Source of the DNA: Marisa cornuarietis
Taxonomy: Eukaryota; Mollusca; Gastropoda; Architaenioglossa; Ampullariidae
Assembly (NCBI GenBank): GCA_004794655.1
Contig: SMMW01000001.1
Span: 19,602,501 to 19,666,500, forward strand
Length of the DNA: 64,000 bases
Direction of reading: 5' to 3'
Shown here: one piece after another, positions 1 to 11,958 of the stretch
Position numbering within the stretch: position 1 is the stretch's first letter
Layout of the letters: each line of letters opens with the position of its first letter
Made by a program: the position numbers and the translations under genes
The notes under the pieces: model-generated
What the model saw: the letters and a program-made list of their open reading frames with translations, nothing else
What the model was told of the DNA's origin: nothing
Database searches by the model: none

Positions 1-840
1 AATTCTGTTGCCAGCATGTAAAAGCCTCGATTCCGCGTTTATGGTGGGTAAATCTGCTAATGAAGGTGCTCCTCAGCCACAGGAATGTGTTTTGGACTGG
101 GCATAATGCAGCTAATCTTGGTGACCAGGCTCTGCTTCCTGATCACATCTACTAGCTCAAGACTTGGACCCATGATAAAGCTGGCTTTCTTGATTACCCT
201 GTTTGATCTGTCTAAAGCACGTTCTCGCATTCCATCCCCAGCACAAAAGCAAGCACCAGCACACTATCAACAACAAAATGAGAGGATAGCTGATGGTGCC
301 CCACATCTGAGATGAACTCACAAAAAAGCCGCACTTTTTTCGGGTCTTTTACAGGTCAACGTTTTCCCCTTTCTGAGTCCATTAATCTCATCTGCCTCCT
401 CGCCATCATGATAATGAAGGTTCTGCACTTTGCTCTTAATGGCGTTTTTAACCTTTGATAACAAAAACGTATTTTTCCCTCATGTGTACTTGTCCTATTT
501 TTTGTCTTCATCTGAACCCTAAAGCTTTACCAAGCGTTTATTCTCTTTAGCAGAAGGTATGAGAGCTTCTTGTTCTTGAAAAGATCAGAACACAGACCGG
601 ACCTCCGGTCCTTGATAAAGCGAGATCGTATGTTTCCGCCACAGACGTAGTCTGAAAGTGAGCGTCTAGATTATGGAATAAATTTTTACTAAGTAACGTA
701 AAATGTCATGCTGATCACAGTAATAATAATAAAGCAACAAATATATTGATGTCTGAAAAAACGGCGAGTTGAAAATTATAACTAAAATAGGGACGATTGC
801 AAAATGAAATTTCTGATCGCTTAACTAACTTTCCTTACAG
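1..840. other. Non-coding upstream stretch
   Basis: I see no convincing exon here. A short open frame at 85-315 has no recognisable similarity and no paired splice sites. The stretch is probably intron or upstream sequence of the WSC-domain gene that follows. Confidence 0.4.
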
Positions 841-3800
841 GTTATGAAAGAGAACCACAACAAATATTGTCCTTTCCCAGCGACATTGTTAATACAGGTG
901 AGTAAACAAATAGAAAGGTGAGTAAACAATACTGTTTCTTGTTCTCCAATTCTCTGTTAAGATTGTCTAGATTGTTGGAAAGGATTTGGAGCATAGCTTT
1001 TCTGAACGTCCGTGAAGCTGATTTTCAATATTAGCAACATGACCACTAGCTTTGCTTTTGGTGGCCTTTGCCAGCTGTTGAATAGTCTACCAGTCTACCT
1101 GATTCGTCTGTTTGGTAACCTTTAACATAGCAGATCTTAGCGCGAAAGGCAGACAAAGGAGATTGACCATAAGGGACAAAGCATCAAAAATATACACGCT
1201 TTTGTCAGTTCCCCAAATTTAAAAAATCAACCAACTAAACACATATGAGAATTTAGCGTATTATAGGTGGGGTAGGGGGCGGAATTGGTATTGTACGCCA
1301 AGCCAGCAACTAGGGGTGTATCACGGCTAAGCAGACAGTCCTGTAAGCATATTATAGGAGACAGGCTGCTGTTAAGTCGTCCGCCCTGTATAGTTGTTTT
1401 TGTATTTAAATATTTGTATTTTTTATTTCTATTTTCCATCCGTCAAAACTAACGCCTAAAATTGCAAGCGCGGGAAGTTTAGGTGTAAAGGCATGGAAGC
1501 TCTAACGACATGAAACGTTGGAATTAATATATATATATATTATTTGCTTTTATGGATACCTGTATGTCTACTTTCAAGCATCTCTGTCCAGCATTGGTCA
1601 AGAAAAGCTGGAAATGGTACGAACTCTCCTCTTGCCTTCCCATGGTGGTTAAGTAGCATGTTTTGCATGATGCAGGAAAGGTGGGCTGCTACCACAAGAC
1701 CGGCGAGGCCAGGCTGTGCTCCGGCTCTCTAGGACAAAGGGTGAAGCCTCCAGTGAAAAGCGGCCGGATGACTCCTCAGTTATGTGCCCTTTACTGCGCA
1801 GCCGGAGGCGAGAGGATAAGAAACGATGTGGCGGTTGTGACGGTAAACGATGTTACCGGCAAAATAATACGTTGGTAACGTGAAGAAAGAGTAATGTGAA
1901 GCTAGCGTGACAGTGAACTGGCACACGCTAATGACGACGAGGAAGGGATATCACGTGATGCTGCAATGGCACGATTGTAGCAGTGAAAGGACGTGATGGT
2001 CTGGTATGATGGTCGGATGTGATGGTATTAGTGAAATAATTTAGCGTTGTTATGACTGGATAGTAAAATAGGGTAGAGTGTAAAGAACGTGAGATTATAA
2101 TCATATCTTATTCAAATGAAGTGATTTTGAAATGACATGACAGCAAAATAGCGTGCTTTTGAAATGAGGTAATAGTAATGTGGCATTCAAATAATGTAAC
2201 AGTTTTAACAATATTGCACGAAAAGGTAAAAGGTAAACAAAGTAGCAGAGTAAGCGAGAAGCGTATAGCCGAGTGGTTAGAGCACTGGCGTCCGAACTCA
2301 GAGCGCGTAAATTCCATACCTTTTCCTAATCGACTCAGCTGGCGGGAATGGGTACCTGACTCCACAGAGAGTTAGGAAAGATAAGGCAGCGAGAGAAGCA
2401 GAGAAAAGCGAGGTCTCTAATATTTCACCCAACTACCTGAAAAAAGGTTAGGGGATGACTTTTTTAGTGAAGTATTAGTGTCGTACAAACAGTACTAAAG
2501 GGCAAGGTCGTGACAGCACGGGCTTTTCAGGAATAAGGAAACTTAATATAACTCAACCCATAGACTATAGAGAAAGAAGGACTAGCGACTCGAGCGCGGG
2601 AACAAATAACTTGCGACGCGCATGCGCTAGCTTTTCCATCCCTTCGCCTTTTCCGGCTTCGCTTACACAGTGCGTCTCAGAGCTGTTGTTGTAGTTAATT
2701 TGACATGCCAGGCACTGGCTGTGCGATTCCATGCTGCCCAGCATGCAAAAGTCGACACAAAGGCTTATCATTTTTCAGCATACGACGACGACGAGAAAAT
2801 CAAGACTGGGAAAAGGCTCTTGTGAGAGCTGTGAATCGCACTACTAGACTCTTCCAAGTACTTCGAGTAGACCTGATGAAACTAATCATGATTAAACAAA
2901 TTTGTCTACAAGTTTAAGTAAAAATGTATCACAAAATAAATAAAGGAAGAAAATAGCTACTTTTCTTACTCTAACCTCTATTTTTACCTATAGATCTGAA
3001 AGGCACCCAACTGAAACTATCGGGGGCAGATGAAGGAACATCGAAGTTTTCTTCGCCACCCATTTCAAGTACACCATCGTCCTGATAACACGACGCACGA
3101 TGGGACTGTGTTTTATAACAACATCGTTAAAAAATCAATAAATAAGGATTTAAATGTGTTACAAAATAAATAGAGTTTAAGGCATGCTCCTCAGGGCCTT
3201 AGTCTCAATTAATATTTAGGAAACGACAAACTCGCTTCAAACCGCTCTCAATATCACTCAGACAATGAGCCAGAGAGCGAGAGCTTGTTTTTTTTAAATT
3301 GGTGTTTTACGCCGAGCCAGCAACTAAGGTTATATCAGGGCAAGGCAGCCAGCCCTGTAAACGGGTGCCACATGCAGAGAAAGAACAGCGTGCCCGAGAC
3401 GAGAACTGAACCAGGCACAGCCAACCTTCGCTGTATTGGTGACAGGCGCTAACCGTTGCGCCACCAGGACCGCTAGCGAGTCCCTGTTGACAATACTATT
3501 AATTTGACTTTCAAATAAATGCAAATACTACGATACAACGCTGTGTTTGAGCGGAGATATAGTACATTATGATTCATGTATTAACATATGTATTAAAGCA
3601 TACTAAGAGGATTTCTTCAATATCAAAGCATTCCATGATGTACTCGCGGATACACGACAAAGAGAGCGGAAGCTGGCTGTCAATTGTATCGGCGAGTATA
3701 CAGCGGACGGGAGTTGAGCCAGCGTTGGCCCACTTCAAGCGCGCTAAGATGGCTGTCCTTCTTTCTCTATAGTCTATGCTCAACCGTAATAACAATGAGT

Positions 3801-6800
3801 AGAGCACCGTATCATCTGTATAAACTGCTGTGGATTTTAGACGAGTATGGAATCCAGAACAGCAATCAGCAGAAACTCGTGCCTAGAGCGGACAAGGTAA
3901 AAAGACGGCTTTGCCATAAGCTAAACAGTGACAGGCAAGGACACATCTTTTTGCTAGCATAAACATTTTTGAAGGTTCTGTTCTCTGCGCTGGTGCTAAC
4001 TGCGTACCTGAAGTCGATGACCTAGTTTGGCTATGATCTAGCTGGGATGTGACCTAGTCGGAATGGTTGGTGTCGGCTACCTGGTCTCAGGGCGCCTCTT
4101 CTGTACAGGCTAAGGACACCTGCTGCTGCGGCACCGACACCCAGCTGGCGACGTCCGGCCGCGATCTACAGAGCGTTTCAGCTCAGCAATGCAGCAGGCC
4201 GTGTGTGGGAGGATCACACACCACCTGTGTCGGGCAGGTGGTGGTGAGTGGCAGGGTGGAGCAGCTCATCTCCGTCTACCTTGTACCCAGTGAGTTTTTA
4301 ACCTTATTGACGAGCATCAGTTTTACCTTGTTTAAGCCCTTCGATATACCTAGCAGTACATTCTTGTTTATTGTTAGGATACCTTTGTTGTATCATTCCC
4401 ATTTAGACTTTTTCTTGTCCTTCAAACGAGCTGCGGAAGCGAGCACTTCAAGCCTGTAGAATGTGCCAGAAAGTCTGTAAAGCCGTCACACAGCGTCTAA
4501 TGCTAGATCCATTTTCCTACTCAATTTTCACTGCTAAGGAGTACGGTGACATGAAACAAACTAAAAGCAGGCTAACGAGTGAACAGGACCACAAGTCTCC
4601 GATAATAGTTTCAAACATATTGTCATGAAGTTAATGTTATGATGTTAAGCCATCAAGCACCATTTTCTTCGTATGCACGTCTGTATCTACCTATCCATCG
4701 TCAATTGGTTTGTTTGCATGTGTTTATTTGATTGTCCATCAGTCCATTGTTCTGTTAATTGCGATCCCGATAAATGCGTTAAGGTAAAGATTCTGTGCTT
4801 GATAAAAGCGTTCTGTGTCGAAGCTCGGATTGTCTCTTGTTGGCATGTCGTCAGTTTCCAGACTCTTCTTTGTCCGTGTGACAGGAATGGTGTCGGCAGG
4901 CATGCCTCAAGTACCTGCTGCTGTCTTCCAGAGTGACAACGGATGGCTCTATCCCACATTTGTTGGTGAGGCTCCGTTCAGATTTCGCTCGACAGCAAAC
5001 CAAAACACTCGTACACAAATGAACCCGAAAAAAAAGAAAAGAACAGAATTTGTAGTTTCACAGATTTGGACTGCCTTGGAAATTTAGCTGGCAGGTGTTT
5101 ATCTGCTTCAAAGGTTTTTCTTGCAGTAGTGGACGGAAGAATTACAATTTCACAAGGCCTGTGTAGTTTTCGTTTTTGCAAAATTCTTTTCATATCCTCA
5201 GCAGAAATCGATTTTTATAGATGTTCTGTGATTTTCTTTCCACCCCCTCTTTCTTTCTCGCTCTTTCAGTACGCGCCCTTCTACGCTGAACGCACCCTAT
5301 CCTCGTAAATTACTGGCTTAATACTATTAACCACAATACTCACTGTACATGCTAATAGTCACAGTCCTCACTGTACATGATAATAGTCACAGTCCTCACT
5401 GTACATGATAATAGTTACAGTCCTCACTGTACATGATAATAGTTACAGTCCTCACTGTACATGCTAATAACCACAGTCCTCACTGTACATGCTAATAGTC
5501 ACAGTCCTCACTGTACATGATATTAGCCACAGTCTTCACTATACATGCTAATAGTCACATTCCTCACTGTACATGATAGTAGTTATAGTCGTCACTGTAC
5601 ATGCCAATAGTCACAGTCCTCACTGTACATGCTAATAGTCACAGTCCTCACCGTACATGCACGTGAAATTTCAAATACAATTGTAAGTCATACTCATTCA
5701 AACCGCTCGTTTTATCTGCATGATAATTTTTCAGACAATTTTGATATATCAGAAGAGAAATTGATGGAAGAGGATAAAGACTTAGAGCGTGAGACGAGTG
5801 CTGAGAGAGAAACAATACAGACAAAGACAAACCAAACTCTGCGCGAGCACGGCACCAAGCCCGTTTCTGCTCCAGTGGTGTACCCTGCAAACACTGGCGC
5901 CCAAGTGGTCGACGGTGAGCAGTAATTATTTTATACCACGTCATTGAGCAGGTTGAAAACCATCAAACAGGTTAAAGCGAAGATCATTTATACGTGTTAT
6001 CTTTCACAAAAGCCGCGATATGTTGTTACTGGAAACCAGGGGCTATTTTAAGTTTTACCGCTATCTACTGTCGCTAGTTTTAGCAGCTTTGTCCTTTAGT
6101 GGTCACACGTTACCAGCACTGGGTAGTATGTCGGGTGCACAGATGGCAGGCTAGGTGAGGATAACTCTAGCCTGCTTTATGGTGTGGATACTAACGACTA
6201 ATGCAAGTACGTTAGTACACACATAAACAGACATGCAAGAACAATAGATACGTACCTATGAATTCGGAAAAACACATTGTCTTTCTTACTCGCGCGCGCC
6301 CACACACACAAACAAACACACAATTATTATCAGCAGAATCATCATCAAACTAACATAGAATCTTAATTAACAAAAAACTAACTCACTAACTAAAATTGCT
6401 GTTGGACTTCAGTGCCCAATGAGACTCGTTCAGGTGGTTTCAACGTTGCCGTCGTGAGTGGTGTGACGGTGTCTGTGCTAATCTTTGGTGCAAGCGTCGC
6501 GTATGCCTTGAAAAGACGGTACGACATCGACAAACCTTTTCTGGTCATGTCTACTTTAGTTCCTCATCATTGTCTGCTTCGTATAGACCGCATATTTCTG
6601 CGAAAATCATCTTTCTGCTTGCCTGTAGCCCTCATCATTGTCCTTTGCAAATGTCTGCTTTTGTAGCTGATATTCGTCATGATGTAGATGACGTTTGTAG
6701 AGCTGCTTATGGAAGACCTTTGCGAAGATGTGCTTTGGTAGAAAACCTTGGCGAAGATAAATTTTTTGCCTTTTTGGGAAAATGTGTTTGCGTGACAGAC

Positions 6801-7497
6801 TTCGGTGGACGTCTGTTTATATACAAGGCATCGTAAAGGCGTGTTTGTGTGTAAATTTGTTTGAAGCTGCTTTGTGAATATCTTCATACACATATACGAT
6901 GATGCTTAAGAAAACTTCCCGAAAGCGTGTTTGTGGAGAAAGTCTCTTTAGAAAGGATCCCCCATGCATGTCTGTTTCTTCTGGATTGTTCAGAAAAACA
7001 CGTGATGTTTCTAAGGAGGCTCCTGGAAATAAAACAGAAGACCAAGAGGCTTTGATGTCCGAAGTCAGCCTGCAGGTGGGGACAATATACAAACTAACGG
7101 CTTTGTTTGAATGAAGTTGGCGATAAAAGAACAGTAGTTACAGGACCTGTAGCGCGATAACCCGAAGACAGATATTTTTAAGTAACAGACTAAGCGATGA
7201 CAAGGCTGACACGGTAACTCACTCTGTGAAAGACAGCAGTGAGGATGGTAGGAAGACAGACAGTCCTTGAGGTTTAAATCTTTACTTCGTGACCTTTCCA
7301 ACGTGCAAAACTTCATTTTAATTCCTTTCTTTTGTAAAATGGTAGCTTTTATCCTCCTTTCAAAATAGATCAGCGACCAAGATGGAGGTTTCGAGGAATC
7401 CAGCAAAGATCTCCCAAGTCGGCGTCCCAGCAAAAAGAGCAAAGGTGAACTAGACAACCTTGTGCCTGATCACCTGGAGAACACCCCATTGCTCTGA
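841..7497 (+). CDS. WSC-domain type I membrane protein, 3' part of gene
   Basis: Exon model: (841-897), 1676-1842, 4091-4289, 4885-4965, 5735-5914, 6413-6518, 6994-7075, 7369-7497 with TGA stop. Every junction is GT-AG and the phases agree throughout. Exons 1676-1842 and 4091-4289 together form a WSC domain: it opens VGCYHKTG, continues MTPQLCALYC, then CCCG, CSRPC, and closes LISVYLVP. WSC domains are Cys-rich extracellular modules that probably bind carbohydrate, found in fungal stress sensors, polycystin-1 and Kremen. An acidic, Glu/Lys/Thr-rich stalk follows (5735-5914). The exon at 6413 gives one membrane helix (VAVVSGVTVSVLIFGASVAY) with a KRR stop-transfer sequence. The last two exons give a polar cytoplasmic tail ending HLENTPLL. 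The 57-nt exon 841-897 is supported only by splice sites and phase. The signal peptide and true start are not visible. The domain call is firm; the ligand is unknown. Confidence 0.75.
1283..1350 (-). repeat. SINE family A, tail fragment
   Basis: This fragment matches the non-tRNA tail of the SINE seen in full at 3296-3472 (shared core GCCAGCAACTA, then a CCTGTAA block). The tRNA-like head is missing. It lies in the intron before the first WSC exon. Confidence 0.6.
2262..2420 (+). repeat. SINE family B, tRNA-derived
   Basis: The head reads like an RNA polymerase III A box (TAGCCGAGTGGTTAGAGCAC). A body containing GGGTACCTGACTCCA and a purine-rich stretch (GTTAGGAAAGATAAGG) follow. A similar TTAGGGAAGGTAAAG motif occurs at 41600-41620, perhaps a decayed relative. 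It is not a functional tRNA because the T arm is not intact. It lies in the intron that splits the WSC domain. Confidence 0.5.
3296..3472 (-). repeat. SINE family A, full-length copy
   Basis: Read on the minus strand, it starts with a tRNA-like head carrying an A box (GGTGGCGCAACGGTTAGCGC). A B-box-like GGTTCAGTTCTCG follows, then a body with TCTCTGCATGTGGCACC. It ends at a conserved tail (TTGCTGGCTCGGCGTAAAAC). Related copies lie at 1283, 8234, 27858, 46741 and 61990. Such elements are mobilised by a partner LINE. Confidence 0.7.
3690..3770 (-). repeat. SINE family C, fragment
   Basis: On the minus strand, GCGCGCTTGAAGT is followed by a B-box-like GGCTCAACTCCCG. The same order of motifs occurs at 16081-16165, which suggests one family of tRNA-derived elements. 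Confidence 0.35.
5330..5662. repeat. 28-bp minisatellite, about 12 units
   Basis: A tandem array with unit CACAGTCCTCACTGTACATG plus CTAATAGT, with small changes between units (GATAATAG, GTTACAG). It lies in the intron between the exons ending at 4965 and starting at 5735 of the WSC gene. Unit-to-unit drift is low, so the array is fairly young. Confidence 0.85.
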
Positions 7498-7602
7498 CAT
7501 TTGTCCACTACTGGCAGTTATTTTTTTCACGCAGGCAGCGACAAGTACACGTATTTCTTTCATGCGTTGTGTGATCTTGTATTCAGAGTTGATTTTAGAA
7601 AA

Positions 7603-7608
7603 AATAAA
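7603..7608 (+). terminator. Poly(A) signal of the WSC gene
   Basis: A canonical AATAAA lies about 105 nt after the TGA stop of the WSC-domain gene. It is the first one downstream, which supports this being the last exon. Confidence 0.5.
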
Positions 7609-8233
7609 CGAAGTGTTCATTGTTTGGAAATCACCTGACAGTTTTTGCATATGATGTTTTCACGTTTTCAGTAATGTTTTCTGTAACAACACTTCAATGC
7701 ATTTTAACAGTAAAACTAACAATAACTCCCATGCCTTGCTTCCAGTCGGAGTGAGTGTCATTTACCGTGTCTAGGCGAGGAAGCATAATCTTCTCTTTCC
7801 TTTGCCTTCCTTAAAAAAATGAGATACCAGTCAGCTGCTAGGATGAGGATGGCCGGGACAGGTTTCCACTCATGACATCTGGAGCCTTAAACTCCGGGAC
7901 GTCTGCTTTGGTTGACCGCTCTCAGCACCCGAGCGTGAAACTTTTTTAAAATCATTATTGTCATAAAAGAGATCCTAATAGGAAAAGAGCTATGCGAAGG
8001 AAAGCGACTTAAAGAATTGTAAACTCTATTTGTCATTATCATGCTCACCAGTCTAAATAAACTTGTTCACCAGATACATGTCAGGAAATAACCATGAAAC
8101 TATGCATAGATAAATATAAAATTCGCCAAATTTAGTCACATGTACTGTCGGTTAGGAAGTTTCTCGGCTGTGTCACACTGTTGTGTAGTCCAAAACATTG
8201 TATTTCATCATTCACTTTTCCTCCTATATGTGG

Positions 8234-8352
8234 GCGGTCCGGTGGTGCAACAGTTAGCGCCTGTCGCCAAAACTATTCTTTCTCTGCATGTAGCATCTGG
8301 TTCCTTTGACGTGATATAGCCTTAAATGCTGGCTGGGCATAAAACTCCAATC
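8234..8352 (+). repeat. SINE family A, internally deleted
   Basis: The A-box head (CCGGTGGTGCAACAGTTAGC) passes almost directly into the TTCTTTCTCTGCATGTAGCA body and the GCTGGCTGGGCATAAAACTC tail. The B-box section is missing. It is the only clear family A copy in + orientation. Confidence 0.65.
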
Positions 8353-11216
8353 CCTCCCTTCCCTCCTCTATGCGCTGAAGAGGAAGTTTGCAGAAGTAAG
8401 TCTAAGATAAGAAACTAATGTTCGTGTGACAGACAGGAAAGTTAAATATGGCTGTACGCTAAGCATCGATGAAAACAATGCAAAAAAGCAAGAACAAAAC
8501 AATAAACATAAAAATATGTCAAATGCGGGCTGGAAAATCGAGCCAGGACTGTGATGGGAACAGCAGCAGCAGTAAAGCTGTGACATGGTCCTCAGCTTGG
8601 GGACAGCTGTGTTAGGAGATGCAAACTACCTCGCTTTATAGTCTTTGGCTGCTCGAAATGGTGACAGCTGTGCAATCCACAATTACATAAGGATCGAAAC
8701 ATTTAATTTCGAGTGTTCTGTTTTACAGCTTCTGATGATCTTATTTCAGTTTTAACAATAGATTTTCAATCGAGCTGTGGGTGCGTTAATGAGTGTGCAT
8801 TGTAGATTAACGTTAGTCTGGCTGCCTAGTTGTACCCTACACAGCTCTAGTACCCTGTTGCCGTGCCTGGAAGTTGCTCAACTCAAGTAACGACATGCTG
8901 TACCTTTAATACGCCTAAGTAACATATTTCCTTTTCACTCTTATTGGCTACAAAGTTGAACATCTTGTCGACACTCATACACGTTCGTGTTTCATTATCA
9001 GTCCTTTGTTTTAATCTCCTTTAGCACAAAACGATGTTATAAGGCAAGCGTCTCTGCTCAGATTCTGTGAATTATCATCTCGTAATGAGCTAATAAAATT
9101 ATGTTTTTTAGAACTAGCTTTAACCAGACAATCACCCGACAACAGAATGCAGAGCAGCAGAAACGACAGCAAGTTGACTGCCAAGTGCTGCCGCTCCTCC
9201 GTTAACTTTTTCGTGAGATGACAGGAGGCCGCGAGTGTCCTCTGGGACTTGCTCTATTTTGAACGGTGCTGACCGCGTTCCAAACTGCTATGGCTGTGCG
9301 AACTTGTGCCGATCAAGTGCTGCAGTGCCCCCACTCCCGCCATCCCCACATTGAACGACAGAAGCAGAGGCAGAGATCGACCCCAGAGTTCAACGCCCGC
9401 CTGAAACTGCGGCCATGTTTCCCAGCTGGTCATGCAATTGGGTGATGGCTGAAAATTGGGTGGCTGCTAAAGGGTCTACAAGAGTGCATAGCCCTTTTCA
9501 GGTTACTGGGTTGAGCTCAGTACAAAGTACTGTTTCTCCAAATCTCATGGAGTAATCCCATATGATCTCCACATACACGCCGACAAACATTGCCATGCAA
9601 AAAAAAAAAGTGACCGCTTATGTAAAAACTCACCATTTGTTGTAGCCTTGACAACTTGGAGCTTTAAATGGCTGGTTTTAGCTGCTTATGTAAGGACCTG
9701 TCTGAAGCATTTCTAGTAACATGTATCGGTCGAGATGCAGCCACATGCATAGTGCCACATGATGCCCTTAACATGCATTCATTTCCTGCCCATACCCCTC
9801 TACCAACCCAGTATTGCCTGACACCCTCTTCCCAAACCCACTCAGCATTTCGTTGTTCCCCGATACCTATCCGATCTTAAAGGCCTCGCTTCACTTGTTA
9901 CTCTTCGTTGTCCTTGAAAGTGTGACACTTGCTGCCCATCTATCGACAACGATGAAACATCAACAAAACTGATGTTTTAAACATTTCTGGCGACCTCTTT
10001 TACGGTGACACTGTATTGCACTCGTGCAACTTCGTAACAACGGTGACTTATATTGCCTCAGATGGATACTGCAAGGGAAGTGCGTTAATTTGTTGTCAAA
10101 AACTACAGAATTCACCATTCTTGGCAGTCGACCTTTCCTCCTTTCCCGCTGTTTGTGTAAACACTGGCTCTTTGTCTACATCAGACGCTTGTCACGGGTT
10201 GCGAGCTGACAGAATCTCTAGGGGAGGTTGGAGTGAAGTGTGTGATTTTTGGACTGGAGAGAAATGGCGAACTGGTGATTATAATCACCGACAGAATGGG
10301 AAAGGCGTGAATAATTCAGTTACTTCGATTTGCAGACGCTTCCAGGAAGACTTTTTTGGATGTTTTGCTTTGATTAACTCCAGCTACTAGCACGTGTACG
10401 CAACGCTAATTCAGTGGACGTTGTTTCAAAAAGGACAGGAGTGCGACATGCAGGCCAACTCGATTTAACTATCAGTAGCAGAGTTACAGCTCTAATCTAG
10501 CAACAGAATATATTGAGGGTGATCAAATGCATATAAATAAGTTGTATTGCTGTTGTAAGAATGTACGGTTGTGAACACCAAACAAGGACAAGCTCAAAAA
10601 GCACTGTGCGAGCAACAAAATGGAGGACGAGAAGAATGTGGTTAAGATCGATACAAACCGGTTTCTGCTTAGATAGAGATTAATCCTCTTGCTCCCAGCA
10701 AAAACTATAACGGGACTGAAGGACCGACAACACTCAACAAATGCTTTTAGTGTAAGAATAGGAACAAATTTAATCGGGCAAATTCGCAAATCAGATTGGA
10801 GCCATTTAGGGCTGGAGTCTCTTTTTAGCTGTCGAATGTACCGGAATTTCTATCAAGACTATCAAACAACGACAGCCCCTCCCACTATCTGTTTCACATT
10901 ATTCATGGGAATATTTATAGAAAGTGTTGTTCCTATCGTCAAAGCGTGCGTGTGTGTCTGGGGGTGGGTGGGTGGGTGGGTGCTGAATATGAAAATATAC
11001 ACATATACATGTTCTCTATCGCTTGGTTATCATAACACACCTTGTTTTATTTGGCATTGTTGCCATTGCTTGATAACAACGGCCCCATCCGCAAAGTGCA
11101 AACTAGGGAGACAAGACACCTACCTCTGATTTCCCATGTTGCCCTGCCCCAGTAATTACCCGAGCTTCATAACTACGGCCCCTAGCGGAGAAGATTACGT
11201 TCACACTCACGCAGAC

Positions 11217-11958
11217 ACAAGTAGAACATCTTGCTACTGAGGCTACCAACGCGGACGCTAGGGGGTGGAGAGCAATGGCGACCGCACAAGGCTTCTCTCG
11301 CCCGGAAGGGGCCCCGTGCATACCTCGAGACGGTACCTCGGGAGATAATCCGTACCTCGCGATGTTATGCCGATTTGGAAAGGCCCCACAATTCTATTTT
11401 CCCAAGGCCCCGCATCCCACTAGCGCCGGCGATACAGCGGCACAGCAAGTGGAGCACCTTGCTACTGAGACTACAGCAAGTAGAACACCTTGCTACTGAG
11501 ACTACAGCGGTGCAACAAGTGGAACACCTTGCTAGTGAGACTACAGCAAGTGGAACAAGTGGAACACCTTGCTCCTAAGACTCCAGCTGTGCAGCAAGTG
11601 GAACACCTTGGTACTGAGACTACAGCAAGTGGAACACCTTGCTACTGAGCACACAGCAAGTGGAACACTTTGCTACTGACACTACAGCGGTGCAACAAGT
11701 GGAACACCTTGGAACTGGGACTACAGCAAAGTCGGCCACCTTGCTACTGAGACTACAATAAGTGTAATACCTTGCTATTGAGACTACAGCAAGTGGAACA
11801 CCTTGCTACTGAGACTACAGTAATTGTAATACCTTGCTATTGAGACTACAGCGGGTGCAACAAGTGGAACGCCTTGGAACTGAGACTACAACAAGTGGAA
11901 CACCTTGCTACTGAGACTACAGCAAGTGGAACACCTTGCTCCTGAGACTACAGCGGCA
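11217..11958. repeat. 31-bp minisatellite, over 20 units
   Basis: The tandem array is built on ACAGCAAGTGGAACACCTTG followed by CTACTGAGACT. Shorter and longer variants are interspersed, including units with a GCGGTGCAAC insertion. Open frames across it are by-products of the repeat. It lies in intergenic DNA. Confidence 0.85.

Noticed and set aside
85..315. A 76-residue open frame near the window start as a first exon of the WSC gene
   Set aside because: No signal peptide with a following donor in a phase that fits the next exon, and no similarity recognised.
2262..2345. Possible functional tRNA gene
   Set aside because: The A box is good but acceptor and T arms do not pair. It looks like a SINE head. 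The same applies to 16081-16165 and 3400-3472.
5330..5662. Regularly spaced repeats resembling a CRISPR array
   Set aside because: The units are contiguous tandem copies with no unique spacers, and the locus is eukaryotic.
10016..10390. A 124-residue open frame upstream of the 31-bp minisatellite
   Set aside because: No recognisable domain, no flanking splice sites with matching phase, and composition like surrounding non-coding DNA.
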